A stretch of 64,000 bases of DNA from Solanum dulcamara. Its lineage: Eukaryota; Streptophyta; Magnoliopsida; Solanales; Solanaceae. Of this stretch, positions 21,890 to 34,739 are shown one piece after another. The position numbers were made by a program, and so were the translations under genes. The stretch covers positions 6,566,001-6,630,000 of the forward strand of contig NC_077243.1 in assembly GCF_947179165.1 (NCBI RefSeq), in the 5' to 3' direction. How positions within the stretch are numbered: position 1 is the stretch's first letter; each line of letters opens with the position of its first letter. The notes below the pieces were generated by a model. The model was given only the letters and a program-made list of their open reading frames with translations, did not search any database and had not been told where the DNA came from.

Positions 21890-24369
21890 ATGAGATTATA
21901 TGTCAACCATTCATAAGATTGTGAAAAATTCAACAATTGGTGAGAAAATAATTTAAGTTGTATGTTGGAAGACTTGTCTGTCATAGGGCAAAAATGAAAG
22001 TTATTAAGAACTACTTAGGTGATTGGAAGATGAAATTTTCAAGATTGTGTGATTATGCAGACATGATTAAACATACTAATCCTGACAGTTCATATTGAGT
22101 AAAGATAGATAAAGAGTCTCAGCCAAGAAAAAATTTGTTTGTTTACTTTTATGTTTGTTTTGATACATTGAAGAGAGGTTAGTTGGAAGGGTGCATAAAA
22201 ATTATTGATTTTGATGGATGCTTTCTGAAAGGCGCTTGCAAAATTGAATTGTTAGATATTGTTGGTAGGAATGGAAATCAACATATGTTTTCAATCAGTG
22301 GCGGAACCAGGAATTTTATGAAGGAGGTTCAATATTTTATTACCTAAAATCAGAAAAAAAATGTGCTTATTCGGATTCAAACCCGCGAGTTGAGACAATC
22401 TAAGACAAAATATTGAACTCTCTTTGCCACTAAGCTAGTCCCTTGGCTTATGTTTAGGGGGTTCAATGTTAAATATATAGTCATAAATTAAAAAAATTAT
22501 TTTATATATACAGTATAATTTTTTAACGAAGGAAGTCCTGGATACCACGTGGGTCCGCCCCTGTTTTCAATTGCATGGGTTATTGTTGATATAGAGACAA
22601 AACACATTTGTAGTTTTTTCCTCAGCAAATTGATACAAGATTTGAACTTAGGATTTGGGCATGGACTGACTGTAATGTCAGATATGCAGAAGGTTAGACA
22701 ACTTCTATATTGTAATTTGATCTTCTATTTTTCATATTTTTTTTGCTGTTAATATCTTTTAAGTTTTATTGTTTTATAACTTTGTTTAAATAGGGCCTTG
22801 AAGAAGTTTTGGGTGAGTTGCTATCAGATTGTGAGCAAAGAAGGTGTGCTAGTCATATCTAGTCCAATTGGTATCAAAACTGGAGAGGTGAAGAAAGAAG
22901 AAACCAATTCTGAAGGTGTGCAAAGTCAAGTTTTGAAGTGAAATTTCAAAATGAGATGGATAAATTCAACAAACTAGGTAAGAATATTTGTGAGGACTTG
23001 TTACATTATGAAAAAATAACTTGGTGCAGGGCATATTTTAAGGAGCATTATAAGTGTGATATTGTTGAAAACAATATGTGTGAGACATTTAATTCTTTGA
23101 TACTAGTTGCTAGACATACGACTATCATAACTATATTAGAGGAGATTAGGCATAAGATAATAGATAGAAATATTGCAAGGAGGCAATTTGCTGATACTTG
23201 AATCTCAGATATGTCTCTTATGGCTAGATTAGTACTTGAAGAGAACAAAGATATTGCTAGATTTTTTGAGGTTAGATTCAATTGTGATATTGGATATGAA
23301 ATCAAAGATAGTAAATATAGTCATATTGTTGATATAAGGAGGAAGACATGTACATGTAGAACATGGCAATTGAGAGGCATACCATGTCAACATACAGTGC
23401 TTGCATATCAACACAAAAGCATAGAACCTCAACATGAAGTGGTATATTGGAATAGGAAAGAGACATTCTTGAAGAGTTATGACTACTTTCTTCAATCAAT
23501 ACCTATCTTGAAAATGTGGACTAGCACTGGTGGTATAGTGATTGAGCCTCTTGAACCAAAAGTCATTCTGATAAGCTACAAAAGTATGAAAAACTATCCA
23601 AGAAAGGAGTAAAAATAACTTGCTCAAAGTGTCATCAAGTAGGCCAAAAAAAAATTGTCAACTCATGATAAGTTACTTGAATTCACTATAATTAGCTTCA
23701 CTTATTTACAGTAAATGATTAATATTACTCTATTGATATGCTGGGATGGGATAATCAAGCTCAAGCCAACCATCAGTATTCAGTAGCCAACCATCAAGCT
23801 TAAGCCAGCCACCAGTGTTCAGTAGTCAACCAGTAATGTTTAGACAACCATCAAGCTCAAGCCAACAAGACAGTTCTATATGTTTTGATACTTCAAGTGT
23901 TAGAAGAGAGCAACAGTCTAGTAGAGGCATTGGTAGAGGCATTAGTATAGGCACTGGTAGAGGCACTATCAGTGGCATTGCTAGAGGTACTAGTAGAAGA
24001 AGAGGATGTGTATCAACACGAAGATAAAAGAGGGCAAAGACCGTAGAATTTGGCATCTACACTAATGCAAATAAGAATCAGACCTTTAATGTAAGTGTCT
24101 ACATATTTTTATTTATTTCTTACTCTACTATATAAAGCTCATTTTAGTACATTTATATGCAGCCTGATACTTCAAGTGAAAGAGTTATCACATTAGGAGC
24201 AAATAAGAATGCATCTCCAATAAATATTGATATTAGTTATAAGCCTCGAAAACTGAAGTGGAATGGTGGAGATGCTGTCACAACTTCACAATTGCAACGT
24301 ATAAGTCAATCAAGGAAAAATCAATGTGCAACATCTACTAAACCTACGGATGCTTATTTTCAGCACTAA
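21890..24369 (+). pseudogene. Decayed MuDR-type transposase
   Basis: Fragments in several frames line up with plant MuDR transposases. They include WKMKFSRLCDYADMIKHTNP (about 22025-22085, followed by an in-frame TGA), DGCFLKGACKIELL (about 22210-22255) and KLIQDLNLGFGHGLTVMSD (about 22625-22690). Then come an apparent intron (about 22692-22795) with CEQRRCASHI after it, a fragment 22938-23201 with WCRAYFKEHYKCDIVENNMCETFN, and a SWIM zinc finger CTCRTWQLRGIPCQHTVLAY (about 23345-23405). The C-terminal region has a CSKCHQVG-like knuckle remnant near 23625, a Gly/Arg/Ser-rich tail (23815-24027) and a last exon-like piece ending at 24369. Stops, frame changes and a MITE at 22296-22563 make it non-functional. 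Confidence 0.85.
22296..22563. mobile_element. hAT-type MITE nested in the MULE
   Basis: A 268-bp element with ends CAGTGGCGGA and TCCGCCCCTG (inverted, one mismatch). It is flanked by a perfect 8-bp duplication TTTTCAAT (22288-22295 and 22564-22571), the hAT signature. It interrupts transposase coding sequence: the frame reads through from HMFSI on one side to SIAWVIVDIETKHIC on the other after one duplicate is removed. Confidence 0.93.
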
Positions 24370-25618
24370 CTTTATTTTTTGAATGTGTAATCGACAGCAA
24401 AAACATGTATTGACTGCTTTGAATGTCTTTTTATGTATTTTAAGTACATTAAGTGGTTTGCCTTGATGATTAATTGTCATGAATTGGTATGTTTCTTTGG
24501 AGCTCATTAGAGCAAATTAATGGTATAATTGATTAGTTATGTTTGTGTTGTCATTATACTAATTGCAAATGAAAGTTAGTGAGCATTTATAATCGTGCTT
24601 TACTTCATTTTGTGTAGAAGTGAATTGTGTTTAAGAAAATAAAAGAGATACAAATAAATTGTCTTTATTCCTTCAATCCCTTCAACCAAAATCAGTACAA
24701 CAAAAAATAAATGAAGGCAGTTACAATATAAAAGACAAAAGCATCAATATTTCCCTCAGAGAGTAGACTACAATCCAACATACATACCGTAACATAAACA
24801 CATTCGATCACTTCTGAACATAGATGCAAATAGCTAAGATCACCTCTACAACAATAAACATCATTCGATATTTTCTTGATCAATTCTTCTCTACTTCATA
24901 TGTTTTGACTCGATTCAACAAACATCATATCACCCTTTTAACTTGACCCGACATTTCATCATCATATCATCGAAAATATCCACATCCACCCCGTGACTAC
25001 AAAAAAATTAAATCAAATTACAGAAAAATAAAATTTTAATATATTGGACAAAAAAAATTAATTACCTTCGAAATTTTACAACAAAGGAACCTACGTCCAG
25101 TGTTGGATTGCGTCCATTATGTCTTCATTTCCACAATCACCCCACAGTGACACTTACATTTGCATATGAAGAATAAGGAATCGATGAACAAGACATCTTT
25201 GACATTGACTTGATGAGCACCACCATGGAATGGAAGAAGAGGAAAAAAATGATTGAAAGTACGTGAGTAGTTGTAAGGAAGAAGAGAAAGAAAAGAGAAG
25301 GAAAAGAAAGGAGAAGAGAAATAAGAAAAAGAGAGGAAAAATTAGGGTTAAAAAGAGGAAGTAGACTGTTGCAATATCTAAATGATTCCACATCAGAATT
25401 TCTTCATCCCCTCACACGCTCTTAAAACGTGTTAAACATTTTATGCCATGTCAGTCATAAATGTTAAAAATGTACAAATTATGTATGGCTCATGGGTTTA
25501 ATAGAAAGGAAGAATAGTTGACGTACCTGAGAGGAAATTCAACCAAGTTAAATGGCCTATTTATGTGTTCTGCCTAAAATAAATGCTATATCATGCCATG
25601 AAATCGGAATAAGATTTA

Positions 25619-25882
25619 GAGCCTGTTTGGATGGATTTATTTTAAGAAACTTATAACTTAAAAATTAAGTTAAAAATAATAAGTAGATGTAGTTCAACTT
25701 ATTTTTTGTGACTTATAAGTTGTTTTCAATTTATAAGTTGTTTAAAATAAGTCTATTCAAACAAACTCAATTATTTATTGAAGCTTATTTTAAGCACAAA
25801 ATAACTTTAAATTGATCAACCAAAGATTTAAAAAAGCAGAAAACAACTTATAAATAACTTATAAACCAATTCAAACAGGCTC
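25619..25882. mobile_element. hAT-like MITE (GAGCCTGTTTGGAT ends)
   Basis: The left end GAGCCTGTTTGGATGG is answered by CAATTCAAACAGGCTC at the right. The AT-rich interior has inverted stretches built on AACTTATAAGTTGTTT. A related, truncated copy lies at about 28425-28590. No clean target duplication seen. Confidence 0.75.
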
Positions 25883-25971
25883 TTATGCTATCCAACACAA
25901 AAACCTATCAGAGGGCTATCGACTTGACATTGTTCCATTAGTCCATTTAGTAGTTCTTCCCCCAATTAACA

Positions 25972-26634
25972 ATAGGGAAATTTTTATATATGACAAAACT
26001 TTTAAGCATAATTACTCCATATAGGTATAGTTTCTCTAATTACTTATAATGACAAACATAAATTTGTCATTATACAAATGTTGTAGCGAATTGTGCAAAA
26101 GTTTAGCGAATTATACAATCGCTATACCTACGAATTATTTGCTTACTGAAATATACAAATACTGGTATACATATGTATTTGTATATCTGGCAAGTGGGAT
26201 TGAGAGAGAGGAGGAGAGAGGCGAGCGAGATCGATAGAGGCGAGCAAGATCGAGAGAGGGGAGAGAGACAAATTGTATATGTATATTTTGTCAAAAAATT
26301 GTATATATGTAACTGATATACTTATGTATTTGCATATCTGGCAAGAGAGATTGAGAGAGAGGAGGAGAGAGACAAGCGAGATCGAGAGAGGGAGGAGAGA
26401 GGCGAGCGAGATGGGAATTGTATATGTATATCTGTCGAATTTTATATGTATATTTTTCAAAAAAATTATATAATGATAACTGATATACATATATATTTAT
26501 ATATCTGGCAATGAGATTTGTGATACTGCGTAAATAAATAGCCATATTTACTGCAAATCGTAATTATTTTTAAACTATATCTTAAATGCATAATATAATA
26601 GTAAGATTTGTCATATCATATAATTTTCCCTTAA
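25972..26634. mobile_element. Foldback-type element with GA-rich tandem repeats
   Basis: The ends GGGAAATTTTTATATATGAC and GTCATATCATATAATTTTCCC are inverted. The interior has about three units of 150-170 bp, each with GTATTTGTATATCTGGCAAG followed by a GAGAGAGGAGGAGAGAGGCG-like block (TATCTGGCA at about 26183, 26334 and 26502). The long open frames here on both strands are repeat artefacts. Confidence 0.75.
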
Positions 26635-26646
26635 CACTATCATTGA

Positions 26647-26725
26647 GTGTCAACTTTGAAAAAGTAATTAGGACATGCTATTACGTGTCAACTTTGAAGA
26701 AGAAGTAATTAGGACATGCTATTAC
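26647..26725. repeat. Tandem duplication of about 40 bp
   Basis: Two copies (26647-26684, 26685-26725) of GTGTCAACTTTGAA...AAGTAATTAGGACATGCTATTAC, the second with a 3-bp insertion. A third GTGTCAA start follows. Confidence 0.9.
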
Positions 26726-26734
26726 GTGTCAAAC

Positions 26735-29700
26735 ACAATGATCAAAGTAAGTTTAGCTGGCCTTAGCTCATACACCTACTAAGATAAGACATTAATAATT
26801 TTGTTTATGGCTATGATTTTTTCAAGTTATTTAAAGTTTTTGAATTATTATTATGCTAATTTATATGTATGTTGCGTAATATTCGAATACTTTCAAGTTT
26901 TACTTTTAAAATATTGAAAAATATATCCTCAGATTTACAAATAAAATCGTACCATCTTTTTAACATTTTGTATTTTACATTTTTTCGCAAAAAATAGTTT
27001 AGAGGCAGTCTGGCAGTGACAAATATAGCAAAGTTTTAATAAGTTTAATGGAACTCAATATTACTTATATTTTAAAATATATTTTTTTAAAATTTGAAAT
27101 TAACAATAAATTCCATAGTTAAAATATCTTAAAACTTGAATGCTTTAAATATAGATGTTGAGTTGGAGAATATTTTTTTTAAAAAAACAAATATGAGGGA
27201 ATAATGAAACGTAAAGAGTTGAAATTGAATTGTACACATCTCAATCCACAGTGGAAAAACTAGAAGATTCCCCAGGGGGCCCATCCTCGTCAGATCTACG
27301 TGTACCCACGTAATGGGAACTCTTTTCTGTCGGGCCCATTTGTTTCCATAAATAACTGCACCATCCATGGGGTCTCCTCACACGCTCCGATTTATGGCTA
27401 GTATAGTTTATTTTTTTAATTATATTTTACACGATAATTAAGAAATCATTAATAGATTGATTAATTTTATTATTTTGTTCTTTTGTAATATATACATAAA
27501 ATATAGAAATAGCTAGTATTAAAAATTATTCACAATTAAAATGTCATATTAATTATAGGGGTAAAATGAAAAAAAATTTAATTAATTTTATCTTGCTTTA
27601 ATAAATGATCAAACGATTCCAATTATGTATTCGTACTGAAAAATTCACTACAAACCAAAAATATATGAGCTCCTTGTTTTATGAATCATTGAAAATATAT
27701 ATTTCAATTTTTAGTTTAATTCGTCCCTAAGTAGAATTACGGAGAAGATGCACAAGGAATTATTTATTATTATTGCAAAAGAATTCAATATTTGTAATTG
27801 TGCACGCTCTAGGATTATGTTATGTCACGGGTTACGCACTTATATCCCAAATGTATAGGACTACAGTGATATTTTGCAATTCTTCAAGAAAAATATTAAA
27901 AGTGATATTTAAGGAGGAACCAATGCCATCAGAAGTTATGGAGAACTACATGTTTGAAAATGAAACACAAGGGCGAAAAGATTGCCATCGTTTAACAAAT
28001 AATAAAAATTTGAAAAGGACATTATTAAGATTTAATAAAAAGGTATGGAGAACTCCATTTTGTTTTTTTATTAAAGTCTCTAACAATCATATTAATTCTA
28101 AATCCATACATAGCAATTAGGAACAAATCCAAAAGGGCATAGGCATTACTCATTCCATTTTCTTTTATTAAGTGATTTTTTTTTTAAAAAAAACAATCTA
28201 AAAAGAACACCATATATTAATAACGATGGAAGGGATCTTTTAAGAAACCAAAAATGTATTGATTTTTTTTTTCAAAATTATCCATATCTAATACGTAAGT
28301 ATTGAACAAGTTTTTTAAAACTTTTTTACATTTTTGTATGGATATAATGATATTTTGCTTTTTAGTAAAAGTAATTAACTTTTTTGTGGGCGGACGCACA
28401 TGGTATTTAGACTAAGAGGCGTTTGGATTGACTTATAAACTGTTTTCAGTTTTTTTTGAGTGTTTGGCTGATCAACTTAAAGTTATTTTGTGCTTAAAAT
28501 AAGCCCCAATAAATAGTTAAATTTATTTGAATAAACTTATTTTAGACAATTTATAAGTTGAAAACAACTTATAAATAAAAAAAAAATTAATCTGCACCTA
28601 CCAGCAACATATTTTTCTCAATGCTTTCAAACACCGACGTTTTGTTTCAGGCTAATAATGACATTTGTGACAATTAGAACCCTCTGTCCTCCTAGTACAT
28701 TTTTTTTAAAAAAAAACTTTTTACGGTATTAAAAATAAATAATTTTTATTTATTATATTAACAACAATCCAGTAGGTTAGGAGTTATTTATTATATTTGA
28801 AGGATAATATAATAAATTTATTATTTTTTTAAAAGTATGCTAAGTCAAACATGTATAAGTAAAAATAAATGAAGAGAGTACTACTGATTTACATTTAACA
28901 CTATCCTGTATCAGCGTTGATGATTTTCTGAATTCAAACTTATTATTTAAGTCTAATCTGATGGCCTTTCTATTTTTTCTTTCGAGATGCTTTAGAATTT
29001 GGTTTTAATTTTTTTTTTTAAATAATGTCAAGGTAAATGTTCTCCTTTAATTTTATTTGTTAGCCAAGCTACTACACCTACGAGTTTTGAAATTGGTTCA
29101 ACATTAAATAAATTTTCTCTAAACAGCTATTAATGAAAAGATAGCCTCTCAAGGGTCCTGTTATTTTCGTTGTTGTATGGATTTTCAAAGATTTATTGAA
29201 AATAATCTCAAATTATACAATTTCTAGAGCAATCATGAATATCAGGACATGACTAGTTTGTAGTGTTTTCTCGGAAATTTGCTTGTCAACGAAATTTCGT
29301 ATGAATTTTTAAAGGTTTATTAAAAATAATCTCAAATTATATATACAATTTCTAGAGCATCTATGAATATCAGGACATGAGCATGGCCTCTCAATGTAAA
29401 ATTGCGATAACAACAAAGATTATGCCAATATTATGTGATAGAATAAGACGTTGGACTTACAAGAGGGAGGATTCTTGATTCATAAAAATTCTATACTTCA
29501 ACAACGATTCTGTAAGTTTTATTTTATAGATTCGGTGTGTTTTACTCATCAAAACTTCTTATTTCATTCTATCTTTTCAAACCTTATTTATAATATTACA
29601 TTAATTTTGATGTTACTGTTGTTATAGACTTACAAGACGAGACTAAGTTTACATGGATGAACTTGTGTAATTCCTGAATTTGTTGTACTGTGGTTATAGT

Positions 29701-30021
29701 CTCTCAAGGTCTTTTATTTTTGTTCTTACAAATAATTTGTTTGCCAACAATTTTAAAGCATTATAAAGGGATATTGAATGGAACGGTATTCGAAAAGATA
29801 GGCACAATGCATTGAATCCTGCATCATAACAACATAATCACTATTTTAAATCAAATTAACAGATTGACCAAATATACAGGGCTTATCCAAAAAAAAAAAC
29901 CAGCCCTGCTTTAAGGAAAACCCCATTAAACAATAAATATTTACAAATTACAATCTCAAAGCAAATTTGCTCCACCAAAAAAAAGAATTACTCCAATTAA
30001 TCTTCTATCCAGATCTCCATT
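26735..30021. other. Intergenic DNA, AT-rich
   Basis: No gene seen. It contains a truncated copy of the 25619 MITE (about 28425-28590) and a diverged tandem duplication at about 29184-29380 (both copies carry ACAATTTCTAGAGCA and ATGAATATCAGGACATGA). A GC-richer patch at about 27270-27380 has GGGCCC motifs but no supported transcript. Confidence 0.4.
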
Positions 30022-31070
30022 TTAAGCCATCATAAACTCAGCACTTTCTTTTAGCCCCAAATTCTTACTATCAGATAGCACAAATTCTTCAAATCCTTTC
30101 TTCACTGGATAATCCATTGCAAATTCATCATTTCTTGATAATTGACCTATTGAAGCTAAAGCTAACAACTCAGATTCATCAAGCCCTTTTGCTGGACCAA
30201 GACTACACCTTTCAGTTCCATACCTTCCTAATGCATCTTTGAATTTCTTGATCTGCATAATAGTAACAAAATTCACCATAAGAAAAACTAAACTTTTTAC
30301 TAGTGTATAATATTTGGGGAAAACTAAAATCTTTAAAACTTACAGTTGCATTAGTACAGCTGAAGCTACAAAGTTTGCCTTCTGCACCTCTGTAAAACCT
30401 GAAGAAAGGTAAAACATGTATCCGAAGAGTATGACACATGGATTTGAGTTCTTCATAGTTTACTTTGAGAAAAATGGCATCTGGGTTTGAATCAGCCAGT
30501 TGACATATCTGCAAAAATTTAGAAAAAAGGTGAGATTTTTTAAGCAAATGGAGAAAAGAAAGCCATTTTTGGTAAACAAAAACATAACATACCTTAGGAT
30601 GTAAAGTCCTGCAACCTCCACAACCAGGGGAATAAAAGTCAATTATAACTAGTCTGTCACCAGCATTTAACAACGAATCAGCCAGTTCTTTTGCTGACTG
30701 GATTTCTAACATGTTGGGTTTAAGGGTCTTGTCCCACCATCTTAACGCTTTGCTTACACAAATTGATGCTTGTGCCTAAAATCAAGAACACCAAAAAGAA
30801 TAATTAATCTTTGGACTCAAGAAAGGCTAAGAAAAACACAAAAAAAATTCAGTCTTTGAACTCAAAAAAGCTCAAGAAAAACAAAAAAAAGAGAGTTTTA
30901 CATACATTGATTGAGATGGGTTTTGGAGATTTAACATTCCAATTGTTAAAACCAATCTGATTCGATACATCCAAAGATTTGCCCAGAAATTTTTTAGGTG
31001 TCAAATCTGTAACTTGCAGAGACCCAATGGAAGAATGAACAGAAAAACAAGTTTTCAATGAACAAGCCAT
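30022..31070 (-). CDS. ACHT: Atypical Cys/His-rich thioredoxin (ACHT, thioredoxin-like 1), chloroplastic
   Basis: Chloroplast thioredoxin-like disulfide reductase. Arabidopsis ACHT1/4 relay oxidation from 2-Cys peroxiredoxin, and ACHT4 acts on ADP-glucose pyrophosphorylase. Four exons: 31070-30906, 30775-30593, 30508-30344 and 30252-30022. They give 744 nt, 247 aa, all junctions in phase 0 at GT-AG sites. Residues 1 to about 55 look like a transit peptide. A WWDKTLKPNM segment precedes the thioredoxin fold, whose active site is CGGC at 107-110 in place of WCGPC. VNYEELKSMC and the cis-Pro loop VLPFF (Pro150) follow, then FYRGAEGKLCSFSCTNAT. The C-terminal extension contains RYGTERCSLGPAKGL, typical of the ACHT1/4 branch. 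The first ATG in the exon is used. Complete and apparently functional. Confidence 0.93.
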
Positions 31071-32426
31071 TTTTTGTTCTCCTAAAAATCTGAGGACTAA
31101 TCAAGAATATAGCATCCAACAAACAAATTCCCACCAAACCCACCTACCCTTTTGGACCAAGAACCAGTTTCTTCTAATAGAACAAGAATGCAAGAACAAA
31201 GAGTTCAACTTTTTCAAAAAAAAAAGTGTTCTTTTTGTGGTTGGGAAGGATGAAGGGCAAAAATTGTTTGAGGGTTTTGTGTATTCCGTGAAACTTAAAG
31301 AAGAAAAGAATGGTGGGGAAAAAGAATTATTAAAGGTCAAAAAAAAGTGAAAAGAGAAAAAGATGGATTAGGTGGGGTCAGTAAACTGTGAGGTTTATCC
31401 ATAAAAAAAAATTCCCTTTTTTCTTTTTTTCCCTAATTTTTTCCTAAATTTCTGGTTTTTGATATATTAATTGATAATGCAGGCTGCTATGTGTCTCGAT
31501 CTAATTTGGATTATCGAGAGGATTAAGGATTATTTTATAATCTTGCTTGCGTGGATTGCGTTGGCATTTCTTTTTGCCTTTTGTCATATTTTGAATAATT
31601 GTTTTTTTATGAGAAACAAAATCCAAAAAATGGGCATCTGTATGATCTGGTTAAATTGCTATATTATCGATTTTAGCAAATTTGGCATTTTATCTTTATC
31701 CATTGCGTTTTCACCGCGTAGCCTGACTATGTCCTCTGCATATTTTTGGATAAAACCCCACCAATTCAGTATCTACAACTGAATCATACGTATTATGTGG
31801 ATGCTCATAATTCCATTAAAAATACTATTCAGATACCGATACCTAGTAGACGTTTGGTTAACGTTTCATTGTAAAATTATTATTTTTAAAATGAAAAGCA
31901 ATATTTAAAAGTAAAATTCAATTCCAAAAAAATAAAATAAATTAAAATATACACATATAATAAAATAAATTAAAATATACACATGCCTATTGTATACTAA
32001 TGTGTTCTTAATCCTCTGCTTCTTTTAATTTGATCGTTTTAAATTTTAAAGTTAGCGAATTTACTCACGCTTTCTACTGTCAAAAGTAACAAAGTTGAAT
32101 ACTAAGAATCAAATGCATACATATACTCATTTATCACTTAATCAATGATTGTATGAAATGTGTTTACCACTTTAACTGTTAGCTCCAATATCTTAATAGT
32201 ATCGCTTTTTCTCTAAATTCACAAATTAATTATTCGTTTCATATGACAAACTGCTTAAAAGTAAATGTTGAAGAAGGATGCATTACATTAGTGAATAGTA
32301 TAAAATCAAAAGAATGCATAAATCCTCTATTCCTTTTATACAAAATTCAATAAATAGAAAGATAGAATATGAATCATTTTCAACTTATAAAAAAAAAGAA
32401 GAAAAAAACACATAAAGGAATGAAAA
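31071..32426. other. ACHT upstream flank and intergenic DNA
   Basis: Contains the presumed promoter and 5' UTR of the ACHT gene (minus strand). A 103-aa plus-strand open frame at 31471-31782 matches nothing I recognise and has no supporting context. Confidence 0.4.
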
Positions 32427-32741
32427 TTAATCCGGAGACAAACTTGGATCGTCTTCTTTATTTGTAATATGATGATATATTTCGATAGATGATGATCTAT
32501 AACAATGACAAACTCCTCTCCTGCCACAAAAAGGTATGCAATTATGATGTCGCACGTATTCACAATCTTAATCTCTTTCCGCTTTAGCTTTAAAATAAAA
32601 AAGATATGTATATAAATATGTTAGTCATTTTAGCCATGACCTATGAGAAAAATAGAAAGATAGTGCAAGAGAGAATTACAAACCTATTGCAATAATAAAA
32701 AGTGTCATGGTATAAATCAACTTCATGGTTGCTTTTTTCAT
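32427..32741 (-). pseudogene. Decayed copy of the secreted cysteine-rich peptide gene
   Basis: Exon 1 (32741-32684) still encodes a signal peptide (MKKATMKLIYTMTLFIIAI) with the same phase-1 GT donor as the intact paralogue. Exon 2 (32587-32427) is damaged. About 21 nt that hold the first cysteine in the paralogue are missing, and a TAA sits just before the position of the second cysteine. Downstream the frame still reads DCEYVRHHNCIPFC and GVCHCY to a stop at 32427-32429, so five of six cysteines are recognisable. It was missed by single-exon open-frame calling. Confidence 0.8.
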
Positions 32742-34565
32742 AGCTAAAATGCTTATGTTCACTATTGTACAAATTTTTACACACTTTTATGTATTGTCTA
32801 GATAATAATCTCATTTATGAGAAACTACCGTTATATTATGAGAAATTTGCTTTTTTTACGATTCCAAATTAATGTAACTCCCTTTTGAATTTGAGGCTTT
32901 ACATAGTGGAGTAAAGTTTTATCTCAAATTCTTTCACAAAAATTTAACATATCATGAATTGTTTTTTATGAATATTTATTTATTTCTCATATTAATATCC
33001 TTTAGCAAGGAACAACTGTTGGAGTACTTGTGAAATTCAATAATAGATTAGAATATGATTAAATCTCTAATCGAAAGTAAAGGTCAAAAACATGGCCTTT
33101 TAGTTTTGGCCTAAAATACTAAAGAAATCCCCATTTTATTATGTTGGGAAAGAAAAACAAGCTAAAGTTACGAAATTAATTTCATCAGCTTGAAGTTCAA
33201 ATTGGAATTCGTCTGCTTTGTGGAGCAAAAGGGGAATTTCCCCCCCCCCCCCCTTTTTCACAAGAAGTAATATTACCATTAATAAAAAAAGAAAATAAAT
33301 AAAAAAGGAGAAAACTTATAAAGAAAGAAAGAAAAAAAGAGAGAAAAGATAAAGATGAAAATGGAGGATAAAGAAAAGAATAATAAAGAAAAAGGAAAAA
33401 GGGAATAGAAATAAAAACACCATATATTATTATTAATACATCTTTTTTTTTTGTTGAGATCATGAAAAATGAAATGGAAATTAGAAAACACACCATTCAC
33501 AAATAAAATTCTTATTACCTCTCATTATTCATTACCCTTGAACACGAGGTATTAGAAAATAATAAACATGAGTGTAGATATATATAAACCCCACAGGTGA
33601 GTTTAGTCACAAAATATATAAATAGTATTTCAAAATTCATTAAGCGTTAAATAATGTTTGTTCCTCTTGACGTACATTATTTTAGCATATTATATTTTAC
33701 AGTCGATTTTTTGTTTGTTCGATTTAAATAATGTGAAGAAAAGAAAAGAAAAGAGGTAGCTTCAATATATATATGTGGTATGTATTAAAATGTCACCAAC
33801 GTGCTAAATTTGTGTTCCACTAGAATTGAGTGTGGACATAATTTTAGGCAGAGGAAATTATGTCTGTTTTGAGCTTAGAATCGTCCTTATTGTAATTTAA
33901 TGAAAAATTAACTAGACCAAAATGTAATCAAATTATTTCATTAACAGTTGACAAATTCTTGTATGAGTCTAAATTAGACCAAATTTCACTTTTAAGTATT
34001 CAGATTTTGACTGGTTCAACAATGAATAGGTCGTAAGGGGTTAGTCCTAATTAAAATGACTTGACAAAGTATTTTGAGCTATAAGATGCAAGCTCATAGG
34101 TTGATTCTAAACCATCCATAGCTTCTTGAAATAATCTCACTCAATTCTTTAACTAGAAATAAAATTAGTGAATAGTTCGGCCAAATAGTTGAGTACATTT
34201 TTAAGAGTCATTTAGTATGCGGACTAAATTATCTTGAGTTAATAGTCTTGAAATTTATCTCACTTGAAAATGGAATGAAATAACCCCAAATTGGATGAAA
34301 TAAGATGGAATATAATATCTCATAATTAAGATTTATACTAGTTTGGTAGATGGTATAAATTTACTCGGTATCATTTGTCTAATTTGATTGAACTATGACC
34401 AGCTGCTACTTAATTAACCCATATTTTTTAATCCAAATATAAGTTGAATGGGATATTTGGCGAGTAAACAAATCAAGTTAGCGGCATATGTCAAACAATG
34501 TCCATTACAGAAAATTAAAAATTAGTTAGGAACTTCGTTGTTAATTCATAACTAATAAATACTTT
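32742..34565. other. Spacer between the two peptide gene copies
   Basis: Duplicated upstream flank of the pseudogene to about 33000, then AT- and GA-rich DNA and a C14 tract. No gene seen. Confidence 0.4.
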
Positions 34566-34739
34566 TAACAAAGTTGAATATTAAGAATCAATTACATACA
34601 TACACTCATTTATGACTTAATTATAATATGATTATATTACATGTACTTGCCACTTATATGATATCCAATACCTTGTATACGTAATTCAATAAAATAGTAG
34701 AATAGAATATGATTATTTTTCTATCTTTAAAAATAAAAA

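Larger units (their letters stand above)
21191..25575 (+). mobile_element. Mutator-like element (MULE), 4.4 kb
   Basis: Inverted ends are visible: AGGCAGAACACATAGGCCAT at 21191 and ATAGGCCATT-type counterpart ...GGCCTATTTATGTGTTCTGCCT ending at 25575, with similarity continuing about 75 bp inward (CTCTCAGGCATCTTAACTATTC and its inverse). AAAATAA precedes the left end and follows the right end and may be part of a 7-9-bp target duplication. The interior carries a decayed MuDR-type transposase. It is autonomous in origin but no longer coding. Confidence 0.85.

Noticed and set aside
25137..25393. Minus-strand frames of about 80 aa rich in Phe/Leu/Ser
   Set aside because: Translation of a GAAGAG-rich stretch in the MULE right arm.
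26049..26545. Several overlapping open frames of 60-115 aa on both strands
   Set aside because: They are produced by GA/TC-rich and ATATGTAT tandem repeats of the transposable element at 25972-26634.
27773..28120. 115-aa open frame
   Set aside because: No recognisable domain, low-complexity basic tail, surrounded by repeats.
31471..31782. 103-aa hydrophobic plus-strand open frame upstream of the ACHT gene
   Set aside because: No start context, family resemblance or splice partners; composition resembles random AT-rich DNA.
32336..32563. 75-aa minus-strand frame over the peptide pseudogene
   Set aside because: Wrong frame; the cysteine-rich homology lies in a different frame and is interrupted.
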